Source of the DNA: JBEDUK01 sp963781595
GTDB taxonomy: Bacteria; Actinomycetota; UBA4738
Direction: 5' to 3'
Assembly: GCA_963781595.1 (NCBI GenBank)
Contig: CAWAGG010000006.1
Span: 1,550,001 to 1,614,000 of the forward strand
Length of the DNA stretch: 64,000 nt
Shown here: piece after piece, positions 51,584 to 61,300 of the stretch
How positions within the stretch are numbered: position 1 is the first letter of the stretch
Layout of the letters: the number at the start of each line of letters is the position of its first letter
Made by a program: the position numbers and the translations under genes
Notes under the pieces: generated by a model
The model's input: only the letters and a program-made list of their open reading frames with translations
Databases searched by the model: none
What the model was told of the DNA's origin: nothing

Positions 51584-52075
51584 CTACGAGAGCAGCAGCT
51601 GCTGCATCCGAGTCGGGCGGTACCCGGCCAGGTCCCGAAGGCGGGAAGAAAGCTCGCGCAGGAGCGCTCGGGCCATGCCGGGTTCGGCATCCAGGATCCG
51701 ATCGAGCTCCTCTCCGGGCAGTTCGACGCATCGCAGCGGCCCGTCGGCCTGGACGGTCGCCGTCCGGCGGCCGCCGGCGAACAGGGCTACCTCGCCGAAG
51801 AAGTCGCCCGGGGACAGCGATCCGATCCGGCGCGTCGCCGAGAGCACGCGTCCGTAGCCGTCCAGCACGACGAACAGCGACGACCCGGCCGCTCCCTCCT
51901 CGACCACGATCTGATGGTTCGCGTACTCGCGGATGTGCGAGACGCGCGCGACCTCCCGCAGATGCCGCTTCGAGAGGCTCCGGAACAGCGGGACGTCTGC
52001 CAGGACGCTCTGCCGCAAACCGACGGAGTCCCCCTTCGGCGCGGGGGTCGATGCCTTCGCGGTCGTATCGGCCAT
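51584..52075 (-). CDS. cyclic-nucleotide-binding domain protein
   Basis: Predicted 163 residues comprising one cNMP-binding beta-roll (about 25-140): VPLFRSLSKRHLREVARV, IVVEEGAAGSSLFVVLDG, and the phosphate-binding FFGEVALFAGGRRTATVQA. There is no DNA-binding helix-turn-helix, so it acts as a sensor or partner protein rather than a CRP-type factor. AGGGAGGAG precedes ATG 52075. It is divergent from the UBP zinc-finger gene. Confidence 0.88.
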   Translation of the reverse strand: MADTTAKASTPAPKGDSVGLRQSVLADVPLFRSLSKRHLREVARVSHIREYANHQIVVEEGAAGSSLFVVLDGYGRVLSATRRIGSLSPGDFFGEVALFAGGRRTATVQADGPLRCVELPGEELDRILDAEPGMARALLRELSSRLRDLAGYRPTRMQQLLLS

Positions 52076-52283
52076 CTCGAACTCCTCCCTGACCGTCGGC
52101 GCTTCGCGAGGAGAGACCTGCTTAGCTGGCGTGGCCGATGTATGTCAACCCGAAGCTGCCGAACCCGCGCGACCGCGGCCGGCGATCGGCCCGGGAAGGT
52201 TCGAGCCCCCGCCTGCGTTCGGAGCCCTGATCCGACAGCGCACCGAGGCGATCGAGGACCTCGGGATCGAGGAAGGACTCCGC

Positions 52284-52550
52284 GTGGTTCCCGCGTGCAC
52301 GCATCTCGCCATGATCCGCGACGTGACGCCCGGCACCGACGGATGCGAGGAGTGTCTGGAGATCGGCGACACATGGGTTCACCTGCGTCTGTGCCTCACA
52401 TGCGGTCACGTCGGATGCTGCGACCAGTCGAAGAACCGGCACGCGACGGCACACTTCGGCACCACCTCGCACCCACTGATCCGGTCCGCGGAACGGGGCG
52501 AGGACTGGCTCTGGTGCTACGACGACGAGGTCTGGATGGAGCCGGCGTGA
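52284..52550 (+). CDS. UBP-type zinc-finger protein
   Basis: Predicted 88 residues, essentially one ZnF-UBP domain: ACTHLAMIRDV, GCEECLEIGDTWVHLRLCLTCGHVGCCDQSKNRHATAH. The Cys/His set binds zinc. In bacteria such small proteins are found near cNMP-binding or redox proteins; ubiquitin is absent so the ligand is unknown. GTG 52284 fits because AGGAAGGA is 7 nt upstream and the length matches family members; longer in-frame starts (GTG 52131) have no ribosome site. Confidence 0.82.
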   Translation: MVPACTHLAMIRDVTPGTDGCEECLEIGDTWVHLRLCLTCGHVGCCDQSKNRHATAHFGTTSHPLIRSAERGEDWLWCYDDEVWMEPA

Positions 52551-52578
52551 GCTCACAGCCGGCCGAGGAGCGGTGGAC

Positions 52579-53493
52579 ATGAGCGACGACGTCTGGCTCG
52601 AGATCCCGTTCGACGCTTGGAGGGAGACGAAGGACACCCTGCATATGTACACGCAGGTCGTCGGCAAGCTCCGGCTGGCGCTCTCGCCGCCGGAACCGCA
52701 GTGGGCGCACGTCACCCTGTACGTCACGGCCCGGGGCCTCACGACCGGGCCGATGCGGTCCGATCGGCGGATCTTCCAGGTGGACTTCGACTTCGTCGAT
52801 CATGTGCTGTCGATCGCCACGAGCGATGGCGGGCTACGCCGGATCCCGCTCGTGCCCCGGACCGTCGCCGACTTCTACGGCCTAGTGATGGAGGACCTGC
52901 ACTCGGTCGGCGTCGACGCGAAGATCACGACGCTCCCGACCGAGGTGCCCGACCCGATCCCATTCCCCGACGACACCGTCCACGCCGCCTACGATGCGGC
53001 CTCCATCAACCGGTTCTGGCGGGTCCTCGCCCAGGTCGACGCCGTCCTCCGCGAGTACCGGGCTCCGTTCCTCGGCCGCTCCACGCCGGTCCACTTCTTC
53101 TGGGGAACCTTCGACCTGGCGTGCGCGCGGTACTCGGGTCGTCCGGCCGAGCCACCTGCGGACGCGGGCCTGATCCATCGCCGCTCGGCAGATGCCGAAC
53201 AGGCGTGCGTCGGCTTCTGGCCGGGCAACGACGGCTTCCCCGAGCCCGCGTTCTTCGCCTACACCTATCCGAAGCCCGATGGGCTGGAGCGCGCTTCCGT
53301 CCGTCCCGACGCCGCGTTCTGGAGCGACGAGATCGGCGAGTTCCTCCTCCGGTACGACGACGCGCGGCAGGCGTCCTCGCCGTCGGACGAGATGCTCGCG
53401 TTCTTCCGGAGCACGTACGATGCCGGCGCGACGCTCGCCGGGTGGGACCGAGCGCGGCTCGAGCGCCCTCGGCCCGATCAGGTCGAGAGGTAA
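52579..53493 (+). CDS. DUF5996-like protein
   Basis: Predicted 304 residues, soluble. Conserved-looking parts are IPFDAWRETKDTLHMYTQVVGKLRLALSP, HVTLYVTARGLTTGPM, VHFFWGTFDLACARYSGR and FWPGNDGFPEPAFFAYTYP, fitting the DUF5996 family of unknown function. ATG 52579 is preferred because GAGGAG lies 8 nt upstream. The 3' end overlaps the convergent delta-60 gene by 16 bp. Confidence 0.8.
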   Translation: MSDDVWLEIPFDAWRETKDTLHMYTQVVGKLRLALSPPEPQWAHVTLYVTARGLTTGPMRSDRRIFQVDFDFVDHVLSIATSDGGLRRIPLVPRTVADFYGLVMEDLHSVGVDAKITTLPTEVPDPIPFPDDTVHAAYDAASINRFWRVLAQVDAVLREYRAPFLGRSTPVHFFWGTFDLACARYSGRPAEPPADAGLIHRRSADAEQACVGFWPGNDGFPEPAFFAYTYPKPDGLERASVRPDAAFWSDEIGEFLLRYDDARQASSPSDEMLAFFRSTYDAGATLAGWDRARLERPRPDQVER

Positions 53494-54719
53494 CGGAGCG
53501 TCGCGAACGCCAGCCGGCCGCCGGGCGACCCGACGCCGGTCAGCACGATGCGGCCTGACGCGTCCACCGTCAGGTCCTCGGTGAACCCGAGTTCGCCGCC
53601 GCCCGTCGTCACCCGACCGTCCCGGCCGAACGACGCGTCGATCGACCCGTCCGGCAGGAGGCGTGTCAGCGCGAACAACCGGAACGTCGATCCGATCGTG
53701 TCGCCACCGACGATCAGGTTCCCATCGGCGTCGATCACGATCGCGTCGGCCTGGTCGCTCGAGCCGGAGAAATCCACCGACGTGACCCCTCCATCACCGA
53801 ACGCCGCATCGAGGGTGCCGTTCGCCGTGAGGGCCGCGATCCCGAAGTCCGAACCGGCGCCGGGCACGGCGCCCGTCACGAACATCTCGCCGTGTCGCAG
53901 CGCGATCGCCGCTCGCATGCCCGACGACACCGGCGTCCGCGTGCGGCCGTTCGTTCCGAACGCCTCGTCGGTCCGGCCGTTCCGAAGGAGCCGTCGCACC
54001 TCGACGATCCCCGGAGGGAACGTTCGGCCCGCAACGAGGATCCGTCCGTCCGACCGGAGCGCGACGTCGTCCGGCGCGAATCCGGAGCGCCGGCTGCCCA
54101 GCCGGATGCCGCCGTCGGCGAACGCCGGGTCGAGCTCGCCCTCCTGCAGGTAGCGGGCGACGAACCACCGCCCGGCCGTGCCGTTCGAGGTCATGCCCGT
54201 GACCACCAGGCGACCGTCCGGTTGGACCGCGACGGAGCTCGCGTCGTCGAACTTCCCGAGGTCGGTTCGCACGATCCCGTTTGAGCCGAAGCCGCGGTCC
54301 GGCGAACCGTTCGACCGGTAGCGCGCGACCATGACGTCGCGGCTCGCGGTCCCGACGACGACGATCCTGCCGTCGGTCTGGAGCGCCACGTCGGCGACGG
54401 TCTCGGCGCCCCCGAGGTCGGTCCGCACGGCGCCATGGTGGCCGAACGAGGGATCCTGCCTTCCGTCGGGGAGGTACCGGACCATGCCGACGTCCGTGTC
54501 GGAGAAGCCGGCGTTCGCGGTGCCGGCCACGACGATGCGGCCGTCGATCTGGATCGCCACGCCGAACGCCTCGTCGTTCGTGTGGCTGATCTTCGCGAAC
54601 ACCCGGCCGTTGTGGCTGAAGCTGCGGTCGAGGTCGCCGGCCGCGGCGCTCGCCGGTGTCGCGGTCGCGATCAGGAGGAGCGCGGCCGCCGCGACCACGA
54701 GCCCGTTCCGCGAGAGCAT
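53478..54719 (-). CDS. secreted delta-60-repeat (beta-propeller-like) protein
   Basis: Predicted 413 residues: signal peptide (MLSRNGLVVAAAALLLIATATPASA) and about seven repeats of about 52 residues of the type DGRIVVAGTA...MVRYLPDGRQDPSFG, the delta-60 pattern seen in many exported bacterial proteins. Function is unknown; the repeats resemble sequence blocks of beta-propellers. ATG 54719 begins at the signal peptide. Confidence 0.85.
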   Translation of the reverse strand: MLSRNGLVVAAAALLLIATATPASAAAGDLDRSFSHNGRVFAKISHTNDEAFGVAIQIDGRIVVAGTANAGFSDTDVGMVRYLPDGRQDPSFGHHGAVRTDLGGAETVADVALQTDGRIVVVGTASRDVMVARYRSNGSPDRGFGSNGIVRTDLGKFDDASSVAVQPDGRLVVTGMTSNGTAGRWFVARYLQEGELDPAFADGGIRLGSRRSGFAPDDVALRSDGRILVAGRTFPPGIVEVRRLLRNGRTDEAFGTNGRTRTPVSSGMRAAIALRHGEMFVTGAVPGAGSDFGIAALTANGTLDAAFGDGGVTSVDFSGSSDQADAIVIDADGNLIVGGDTIGSTFRLFALTRLLPDGSIDASFGRDGRVTTGGGELGFTEDLTVDASGRIVLTGVGSPGGRLAFATLRYLST

Positions 54720-54859
54720 GCCGCAGGCTACCGTGGAGCTCCGCCCTCGGGCGACCCGAGCACCCCGGTGACGGTGTTCGGCCAGACACGTAACGGGAGC
54801 GGCCGCTCGCGTGACTGCAGCGACGAGGGGAGCGCGCCATCGAGCGGGAAGGGGTCGAC

Positions 54860-55150
54860 ATGGGCGTCGAAGAGATCGCTGAGCTGCTGCATCAGGCCGG
54901 GGAGACGCACCACACCGTGTTCGGCATCGTCGACGGGGTCGACGACGACTGGGCGACGTGGTATTCGGACTGGCTGGTGAACCTCTCGGAGCTGCCGACG
55001 CTCCTGGGTACGAAGCCGGTCCGCAGCGAGCTGACCTACATGCTCGTGAAGCTCGACAAGGAGTACACGGTCCAGCAGCCTGGCGGGCGCTGGGAGGACC
55101 ACTACGCCCGCCAGCTGATCGCGCACTTCGGAGGGGGAGCCGGCGCATGA
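54860..55150 (+). CDS. hypothetical protein, translationally coupled to a flavin reductase
   Basis: Predicted 96 residues with an alpha-rich acidic sequence (IAELLHQAGETHHTVFGIVDGVDDDWATWYSDWL, ELTYMLVKLDKEY). AAGGGG upstream of ATG 54860 and an ATGA overlap with the next gene suggest an accessory role to the reductase. No named family is recognised. Confidence 0.75.
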   Translation: MGVEEIAELLHQAGETHHTVFGIVDGVDDDWATWYSDWLVNLSELPTLLGTKPVRSELTYMLVKLDKEYTVQQPGGRWEDHYARQLIAHFGGGAGA

Positions 55151-55803
55151 CCGACACGCTGAAGGCCGTCCTGTTGAACTGCACCCTGAGGCCGTCACCG
55201 TCCGTGTCGAACACCGAGGCATTGATGCGCAAGGTGATCGAGTGGTTCGACCGGATGGACGTCGAGAGCGAGATCGTCAGGGTGGTTGACTATCGGGTTC
55301 CGTTCGGCGTTTCGTCCTACGAGGGCGAAGGCGACGAGTGGCCTCTGATCCTGGACAAGCTGAAGGCGGCCGACATCGTGGTCATGGGCATGCCGATCTG
55401 GTTCGGCCTGCGTTCGAGCGTCGCGCAGATGGTGATCGAACGCCTCGACGGCACCTACAACGAGCGCAACGAGGTCGGGCAGTACCCCATGTACGGAAAG
55501 GTCGGCGGCGTGGTCGTCACCGGGAACGAGGACGGCGCGCATTCGTGCGCGGAGTCGACGCTGTTCAACATGTCGCACCTGGGGTTCACGATCCCGCCGA
55601 ACGCCGACACGTACTGGGTCGGGGACGCGGGTCCGGGGCCCTCGTACATCGAGGCGGGCGGGGAGGACCACGCGTACACGCAGCGGACGACGCGGTGGAT
55701 GGCGCACAACCTCGTGCACATGGCGCGGATCCTGAAGGCGAACCCGATCCCCGCGGAGGGCAACACGTTCGAGAGCGAGGACGAACGCTGCCACAACGGG
55801 TGA
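55147..55803 (+). CDS. NAD(P)H-dependent FMN reductase / flavodoxin-like protein
   Basis: Predicted 218 residues with flavodoxin fold features: the FMN-phosphate loop NCTLRPSPSVSNTEAL, the second strand IVVMGMPIWFGLRSSVAQMVIERL and VVVTGNEDGAHSCAEST. Members reduce flavins or quinones, or act as NADPH:flavin donors. It is coupled to the preceding small protein by ATGA, and the C-terminus ends DERCHNG. Confidence 0.88.
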   Translation: MTDTLKAVLLNCTLRPSPSVSNTEALMRKVIEWFDRMDVESEIVRVVDYRVPFGVSSYEGEGDEWPLILDKLKAADIVVMGMPIWFGLRSSVAQMVIERLDGTYNERNEVGQYPMYGKVGGVVVTGNEDGAHSCAESTLFNMSHLGFTIPPNADTYWVGDAGPGPSYIEAGGEDHAYTQRTTRWMAHNLVHMARILKANPIPAEGNTFESEDERCHNG

Positions 55804-55851
55804 GCCGCACGGCGACGGTCGGCTTCGGGCCGGACGCAGGGTGGGAACCGG

Positions 55852-56226
55852 CTAGGCGGGAGTCTCCCCGCCCTCCAGGCCTGGTTCCTCGTCCGGCGTG
55901 TCGTCTTCGAAGATCACCTCGCCAACGATCACATAGCTCTCCGTACCCGTCATCGTTCCCGTCTCGGAGACGCGCACGGAGGAGGCCAGCCGGTCCGCGT
56001 GGCGGGCCGCGGTCCTCGGTTGCTCGAGACGCTGGCCGGTCGGCTCGAGGTGTTGTTCGTCGTACATGCCGCCCATCCCGCCATCGGACATGAAGCCGAG
56101 GCTGTAGCGGAACGCATCGCCCGGCAAGCGATGGATCTGAAGTACAGCACCGCGTCGCCCCGCCCCACCGAGACCCGTCCTCTCGGTCGGTGCAGACGTA
56201 AGGATGTCAGAGGGTATCCTTACCAT
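55852..56226 (-). CDS. hypothetical protein, start uncertain
   Basis: An open frame of up to 124 residues from ATG 56226, whose start codon lies inside the VapBC operator. The C-terminal half (SYVIVGEVIFEDDTPDEEPGLEGGETPA) is acidic and plausible; the first part is low in recognisable features. ATG 56091 (MSDGGMGGMYDEQ) is a shorter alternative. No family recognised and no ribosome site is evident. Confidence 0.4.
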   Translation of the reverse strand: MVRIPSDILTSAPTERTGLGGAGRRGAVLQIHRLPGDAFRYSLGFMSDGGMGGMYDEQHLEPTGQRLEQPRTAARHADRLASSVRVSETGTMTGTESYVIVGEVIFEDDTPDEEPGLEGGETPA

Positions 56227-56241
56227 CACCGCATGGTAAGG
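56198..56241. promoter_or_regulatory. palindromic operator of the VapBC-type operon
   Basis: CCTTACCAT (56218-56226) and ATGGTAAGG (56233-56241) are perfect 9-bp inverted arms around CACCGC; GTAAGGAT (56198-56205) pairs with ATCCTTAC (56216-56223), giving three half-sites. It is immediately before the antitoxin start and is the expected autoregulatory site. Confidence 0.65.
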
Positions 56242-56250
56242 AGGAGCTCC

Positions 56251-56499
56251 GTGGACGTCCCCGCCACCGTCACGTCGAAGGGCCAGATCACCCTCCCGCG
56301 ATCCGTCCGTGATTCGCTCGGTCTGCGCGCGGGCGACCGGGTCCTGTTCCGGGTGCTCGATGGACGGGCCGTGCTGGCGAAGGTGCCGGAGTTCCTCGAT
56401 CTGGCGGGCAGCGTTCCCGTACCGGTCGAGAGGCGTGGCAGCGACTGGTCCCAGGTGCGCGCCGAGACCCGGCGGACGCGGGCCGCGGAGCGAGCTTGA
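56251..56499 (+). CDS. AbrB/VapB-family antitoxin
   Basis: Predicted 82 residues with an N-terminal SpoVT-AbrB swapped-hairpin DNA-binding domain (ATVTSKGQITLPRSVRDSLGLRAGDRVLFRVLDG) and a C-terminal tail that should bind the toxin (RGSDWSQVRAETRR). GTG 56251 is chosen because AAGGAGGA is 5 nt upstream; ATG 56233 lies inside the operator. It forms a toxin-antitoxin pair with the PIN gene 7 bp downstream. Confidence 0.88.
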   Translation: MDVPATVTSKGQITLPRSVRDSLGLRAGDRVLFRVLDGRAVLAKVPEFLDLAGSVPVPVERRGSDWSQVRAETRRTRAAERA

Positions 56500-56506
56500 G
56501 CCGGAC

Positions 56507-56899
56507 ATGCGGATGCTCGTCGACACGAACGTCCTGATACGGCACCTGACGCACGACCCACCTGCAGCGGGACGCGCGGCCACGGCGTTCCTGCGCGAGG
56601 GTCACGAGCTCATGTTGACCGACGTCGTCGCGGCCGAGACCGTGTATGTCCTCGAGCCCTTCTATGAGCGCCCGCGCGACGAGGTCGCCGGGGCGCTGCG
56701 TTCGCTCATCTCCTTCCCGGCCGTGAGGGTCGCCGATCCCGAGCTCCTCCTTCGCGCCGCTGAGCTGTACGAGGACGAACGGCTCGACTTCGCCGAAGCG
56801 TATCTCGCGGCCTGCGGCGAACGGTGGGGGATCCGCGGCGTGGCGTCGTTCGATCGTGCGCTCGACCGCGTGCCGTCGATCGAACGCTTCGAACCGTAG
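56507..56899 (+). CDS. PIN-domain (VapC-type) ribonuclease toxin
   Basis: Predicted 130 residues. The PIN acidic residues are visible: Asp in MLVDTNVLIRHL, Glu in VVAAETVYVLE, Asp in LDFAEAYLA and Asp in VASFDRAL. VapC toxins cleave tRNA or rRNA and are held inactive by the partner antitoxin. ATG 56507 (MRMLVDTN) is chosen; ATG 56513 is possible. Confidence 0.9.
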   Translation: MRMLVDTNVLIRHLTHDPPAAGRAATAFLREGHELMLTDVVAAETVYVLEPFYERPRDEVAGALRSLISFPAVRVADPELLLRAAELYEDERLDFAEAYLAACGERWGIRGVASFDRALDRVPSIERFEP

Positions 56900-56930
56900 A
56901 GCTCGGGTCGGATCTGTCCCCTGCGAGCGT

Positions 56931-58298
56931 TCAGCGGTCGAGGACGGCCTTCGCGGCGTCGGTGCCCGAACGGATCGCGCCCTCCATGTGCATGTGCCCG
57001 ACCCCCGCAAGGTCGCTCGACGCCCAGTGCAGCGGTCCGATCGGACGCCGGAGGTCCGGCCCGAACCGACTCAGGCCACCGACGGCGAACGTGGCCGCGT
57101 ACGCGCCGCGGGTCCACTCCTCGGCCGACCAGTTCAACTCGATCACTTCGACCGCGCTCAGCGCCTGGGGTCCGAGCAGGCTGGCGAATCCCTCCAGGAT
57201 CGCCGCGCGGCGTTCGTCGGCCGGCCGGCGTTCCGCGCGCTCGCAGTTCTCCCCGGCGATGAACGTGCACAGCACGCCGGGCGAGCCGGCCGGCGGCGTG
57301 TTGTCGTAGACCTCGCGGATCAGCTGGTACGGCGCGAACCCCTGGCCGGACAGCCCGTCGGCGCGCCACCAGGGTTCGTCGTAGACGGCCAGGACCTTCA
57401 TGACGCTGCCCTGCGAGATGTCCTGCTCGAGGCGCATCCGCCAGGGGGGGAGCGCCGGGTCCCACGCGATCCGGGACGTCAGGTTCGGCGGGACCGCGAA
57501 GATCGCCTGCCGCGCGCTGACCGTCACCCCGTCGGCGTCGACCCTGACGTGATCGTCCGACCATCGGCACGTGCGCACGGCCGCCGACAGATGCACGCGC
57601 TCGCCCAGGCGCGCGGCGAGCTCGTTCGGGATCGCCTGCGAGCCGCCGACCACGCGCGAGTGCAGGCAGAGGTCGGGTTCGAACAGGTTGTCGACGCTCC
57701 CGGCGCCGGCGATCGTCGCGATCCCGGAGAGGAGCGAGAACGACGTCGCCGGCTTCGTCAGGAACCCGCCGGCGAGGAACGACCGGAGGAGGTCGCGGGC
57801 GAGGGTCTCGTGTACCTCGGCGCGGAGCCACGATTCGAACGTGAGGCCGTCCCACTCCTCAGCCTCGGGGTGGTCCCACGGCGCCTCCGGATCGAGCTTG
57901 GCGGCCAGGTCGTCGAGCTTCGCGACCGCGTCCGCGTAGGCGCGCTCGGCCGCGTCGCCGAGCGGCGCGTCGTGGCCCTCGTACCGGTTCGCACGACCGT
58001 CGCGATCGACGTAGACGTGTTCACCGTCGCGGAAGCTGTCGAACAGCTCGATCCCCAGTTCGTCGAGAATCGCGTGCGCGGCCGACTGGTACGGCGCGAT
58101 CCACTGGCCGCCGAGCTCGTTCGGCTGGCCGCCGATGGACACGTTGAACACGCGCCCGCCGACGCGGTCCCGGGCCTCGAGCACGACGACCTCGCGGCCC
58201 TGGCGGACCAGCGCGGTGGCGGCCGTCAGCCCCGCGATCCCCGCGCCGACGATCGCGACGTCGGCTTCGATCCGTTCGCGCTCGGTCACGGCGGTCAT
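56931..58298 (-). CDS. flavin-containing amine oxidase
   Basis: Predicted 455 residues. The FAD dinucleotide motif VAIVGAGIAGLTAATAL and VLEARDRVGGRVFNV lie at the N-terminus, with GGQWIAPYQSAA, and the C-terminal FAD motif AGVGHMHMEGAIRSGTDAA. The family oxidises amines or amino acids to imines with oxygen, giving hydrogen peroxide. Cytoplasmic by lack of signal. It is convergent with the toxin gene and precedes the glutamate dehydrogenase, but no operon link is seen. Confidence 0.9.
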   Translation of the reverse strand: MTAVTERERIEADVAIVGAGIAGLTAATALVRQGREVVVLEARDRVGGRVFNVSIGGQPNELGGQWIAPYQSAAHAILDELGIELFDSFRDGEHVYVDRDGRANRYEGHDAPLGDAAERAYADAVAKLDDLAAKLDPEAPWDHPEAEEWDGLTFESWLRAEVHETLARDLLRSFLAGGFLTKPATSFSLLSGIATIAGAGSVDNLFEPDLCLHSRVVGGSQAIPNELAARLGERVHLSAAVRTCRWSDDHVRVDADGVTVSARQAIFAVPPNLTSRIAWDPALPPWRMRLEQDISQGSVMKVLAVYDEPWWRADGLSGQGFAPYQLIREVYDNTPPAGSPGVLCTFIAGENCERAERRPADERRAAILEGFASLLGPQALSAVEVIELNWSAEEWTRGAYAATFAVGGLSRFGPDLRRPIGPLHWASSDLAGVGHMHMEGAIRSGTDAAKAVLDR

Positions 58299-58345
58299 CC
58301 TGGATGTTGAACCGCCGTTCAGTCAACCGCGGTGTGGCCGGGCGG

Positions 58346-61300
58346 CTACGCGGCGACGGCGCGGACCTGGCGAACCGCGATCGTCAGCGCGGCCAGCCCT
58401 CCACCCGGGTCCGCGGAGAGCGAACGCATGAAGCGGTCCAGGCGGGCGATGGCCTCCGCCCGTGAGCCGAGGAACGATTCGACCGCGTCGTCGATCGGGC
58501 GCCCGGCGCCCTCCTCGACGGCGCGCGCCGCGAGGTCGCGCCGGACCCCGAGCAGATCGTCCTCGAGCGCCTGGAGCGCCCAGCGCTGCCACTTCGACGT
58601 TGGCTCGAGACCCTCCATCGCGGCCTCGAGCCGGTCGATGTGGAAGGCCTCGCCCACCAGGAAGAACGCTCGCGCGACCTCCTCGACGTCGCGGCCGCTC
58701 TCGCGCGCGACGGCGATGATGTCCGGCGCGTGGACCAGCTCGAGGAGGTGCGCGTGCTCCCGCGCGAGCTCCTCCGGTACCCCTTCGGCGATCAGCCGTT
58801 CGGCGTCCCGGTCGCGCGCGGCCTGCCAGCCCGCGGAGCCGATCGTGGCGATCGCGGCCGCAAGGCGCTCGAAGGCCTCGTGTGCCGGTTCGATCACCTC
58901 GGCCAGCGTCCCGGCCGGGGGATTGGTGAGGTACCACCGGGTGACCACCTCGACCATGCGGTCGACCGTCGACAGCAGCTCGTTCTGCACGTCCGGGCTG
59001 AGCGACTCGACCATGCCCTCGATCGCCTCCCACCGTGGACCCGCGCCGGTGACGTCCCGCGCGATCCGGTACGCGCGAACGACGTCGGCCGGGTCCGCGC
59101 CGCTCTCGGCGAGGAGTTGCGTGACGAACGTGGAACCGAGCGCGTTGACGACCTCGTTCGCGGCGATCGTCGCGACGAGCTCCCGGCGCAAGGGGTGCTC
59201 GGGCAGGAGTTCGCGGAACCGCTCGACCACCGGCGTCGGGAAATAGCGCTCGAGGTCGCGTTCGAAGTACGGGTCGTCGGGGAGCGCGGATCGCACGAGC
59301 TGGCCGGTGAGGTTGATCTTCGAGTACGCCAGCAGCACGGCGAGCTCGGGCGTCGTCAGTCCGCGTCCCGCCTTCGATCGCGCGGTCATCTCCTCGGTCG
59401 TCGGCAACGCCTCGAGGTCGCGTTCGAGCAGGTTGCGCTCCTCCAGCGCGCCCATCAGCGCCTCATAGGCCTCGATCCGTTCGGTGGAGGCTCGGACCTC
59501 CTGCGACAGGATCTGCGCCTGGAGGAAGTTGTCGTAGAGCACGTGCGTGGCCACGTCGGTCGTCACGGCGTGGATCAGGTCGTCGCGCTGCTTGCGCGTC
59601 AGCTCTCCGCGGGACTCGGCCAGTCCCAGGAGGATCTTGAGGTTCACCTCGTGGTCCGAGGTGTCGACGCCCGCCGAGTTGTCGATGAAATCGGTGAATA
59701 TCCGGCCGCCGCCCTCCGCGTATTCGATGCGAGCGCGTTGTGTGAAACCGAGGTTCCCGCCCTCGCCGATCACACGCGCGCGGACCTGGTTCGCGTTCAC
59801 CCGCACGGGGTCGTTCGCGCGGTCCCCGACGTCTGCGTCGTTCTCGCCCGAGGCCTTCACGTACGTCCCGATCCCTCCGTTCCAGAGCAGGACGACGGGT
59901 GCCCGAAGGATCCCGCGGATCACCTCGTTCGGGGTGAGGGGCTGCCCGTTCCCGCCGGGGTCGTCGAAGCCGAGGGCGCCGCGGGCCTCCGCCGAGAGCG
60001 ACACCTCCTTGTCGGCCCGCGAGTACACGCCGCCGCCCGCCGACAGCATGCGAGCGGTCGTAGTCGCCCCAGGACGACCTAAGGAGCTCGAACAGCCGCT
60101 TCCGTTCGGCGAACCCGACCGCTGGATCCGGATCGGGTTCGATGAAGATGTTGCGGTGGTCGAACGCAGCCACCAGGCGGATGTTCTCCGACAGGAGCAT
60201 CCCGTTGCCGAACACGTCGCCGGACATGTCACCGACCCCGACGACCGTGAACGGCTCGCGCATCGTGAGACCGATCTCCCGGAAGTGCCGCCTGACCGAC
60301 TCCCAGGCGCCCCGCGCCGTGATCCCCATCTTCTTGTGGTCGAACCCGCTCGATCCACCGGATGCGAACGCGTCGCCGAGCCAGAAGCCGTACTCCTCGG
60401 AGACGGTGTTCGCGGTGTCGGAGAACGTCGCGGTCCCCTTGTCCGCGGCCACCACGAGGTACGGGTCCTCGTCGTCCAGCACCCGCACCCCGGCCGGATG
60501 GATCACCGTCCCGCCCGTCCGGTTATCGGTGATGTCGAGGAGGCCGCGCATGAACGTGACGTATTGCGCCCGGACGGCGTCGGGCACCGCGGCCGGGTCC
60601 GACGGCGGCCGCTTGAGGACGAATCCACCCTTCGATCCCGTCGGGACGATCACCGCGTTCTTCACGCGCTGGGCTTTCATCAGTCCGAGGACCTCGGTGC
60701 GGTAGTCCTCGAGCCGGTCCGACCACCGGATCCCGCCGCGCGCGACCTTCCCGCCCCGCAGGTGGATCGCCTCCATCTCCGAGGAATAGACGAAGATCTC
60801 GTAGCGCGGGTACGGCCGAGGCATCTCCGGCACCCGCTGCGACTCGATCTTGAACGAGAGGTATCGACGGCCGGGCAGGTACGCGTTCGTCCTGATCGTC
60901 GCGAGGATCATCCCGAGGAACGAACGCAGCACACGGTCTTCGTCGAGGGACCGGACGTCGCGGAGGTCGCGTTCGACGTCCTCGACGAGCGCGTCCTCGG
61001 CCTCGAGGTCGCGACGCGCCGCCGGATCGAACCGCAGCTCGAACAGCTTGACGAGCTTCGACGCGATCGAGCAGTTCCGCACGAGGATGTCGTTCTGGTA
61101 CGCCTCGGTGACCGACGCGTTCACGCGCTGGCGGTACGTCCGGTACGCGCGCAGCACGTTCACCTGCCGCCACGTGAGCCCGCCGACCACCACCAGCCGG
61201 TTCAGCGAGTCGGACCGGACCTCGCCGTTCCATGCGGCGAGGATCGAGTCCGCGATGCGATCGCCGATCGAGCCGAGATCGAGGGGCCGACCCGTCGGGC

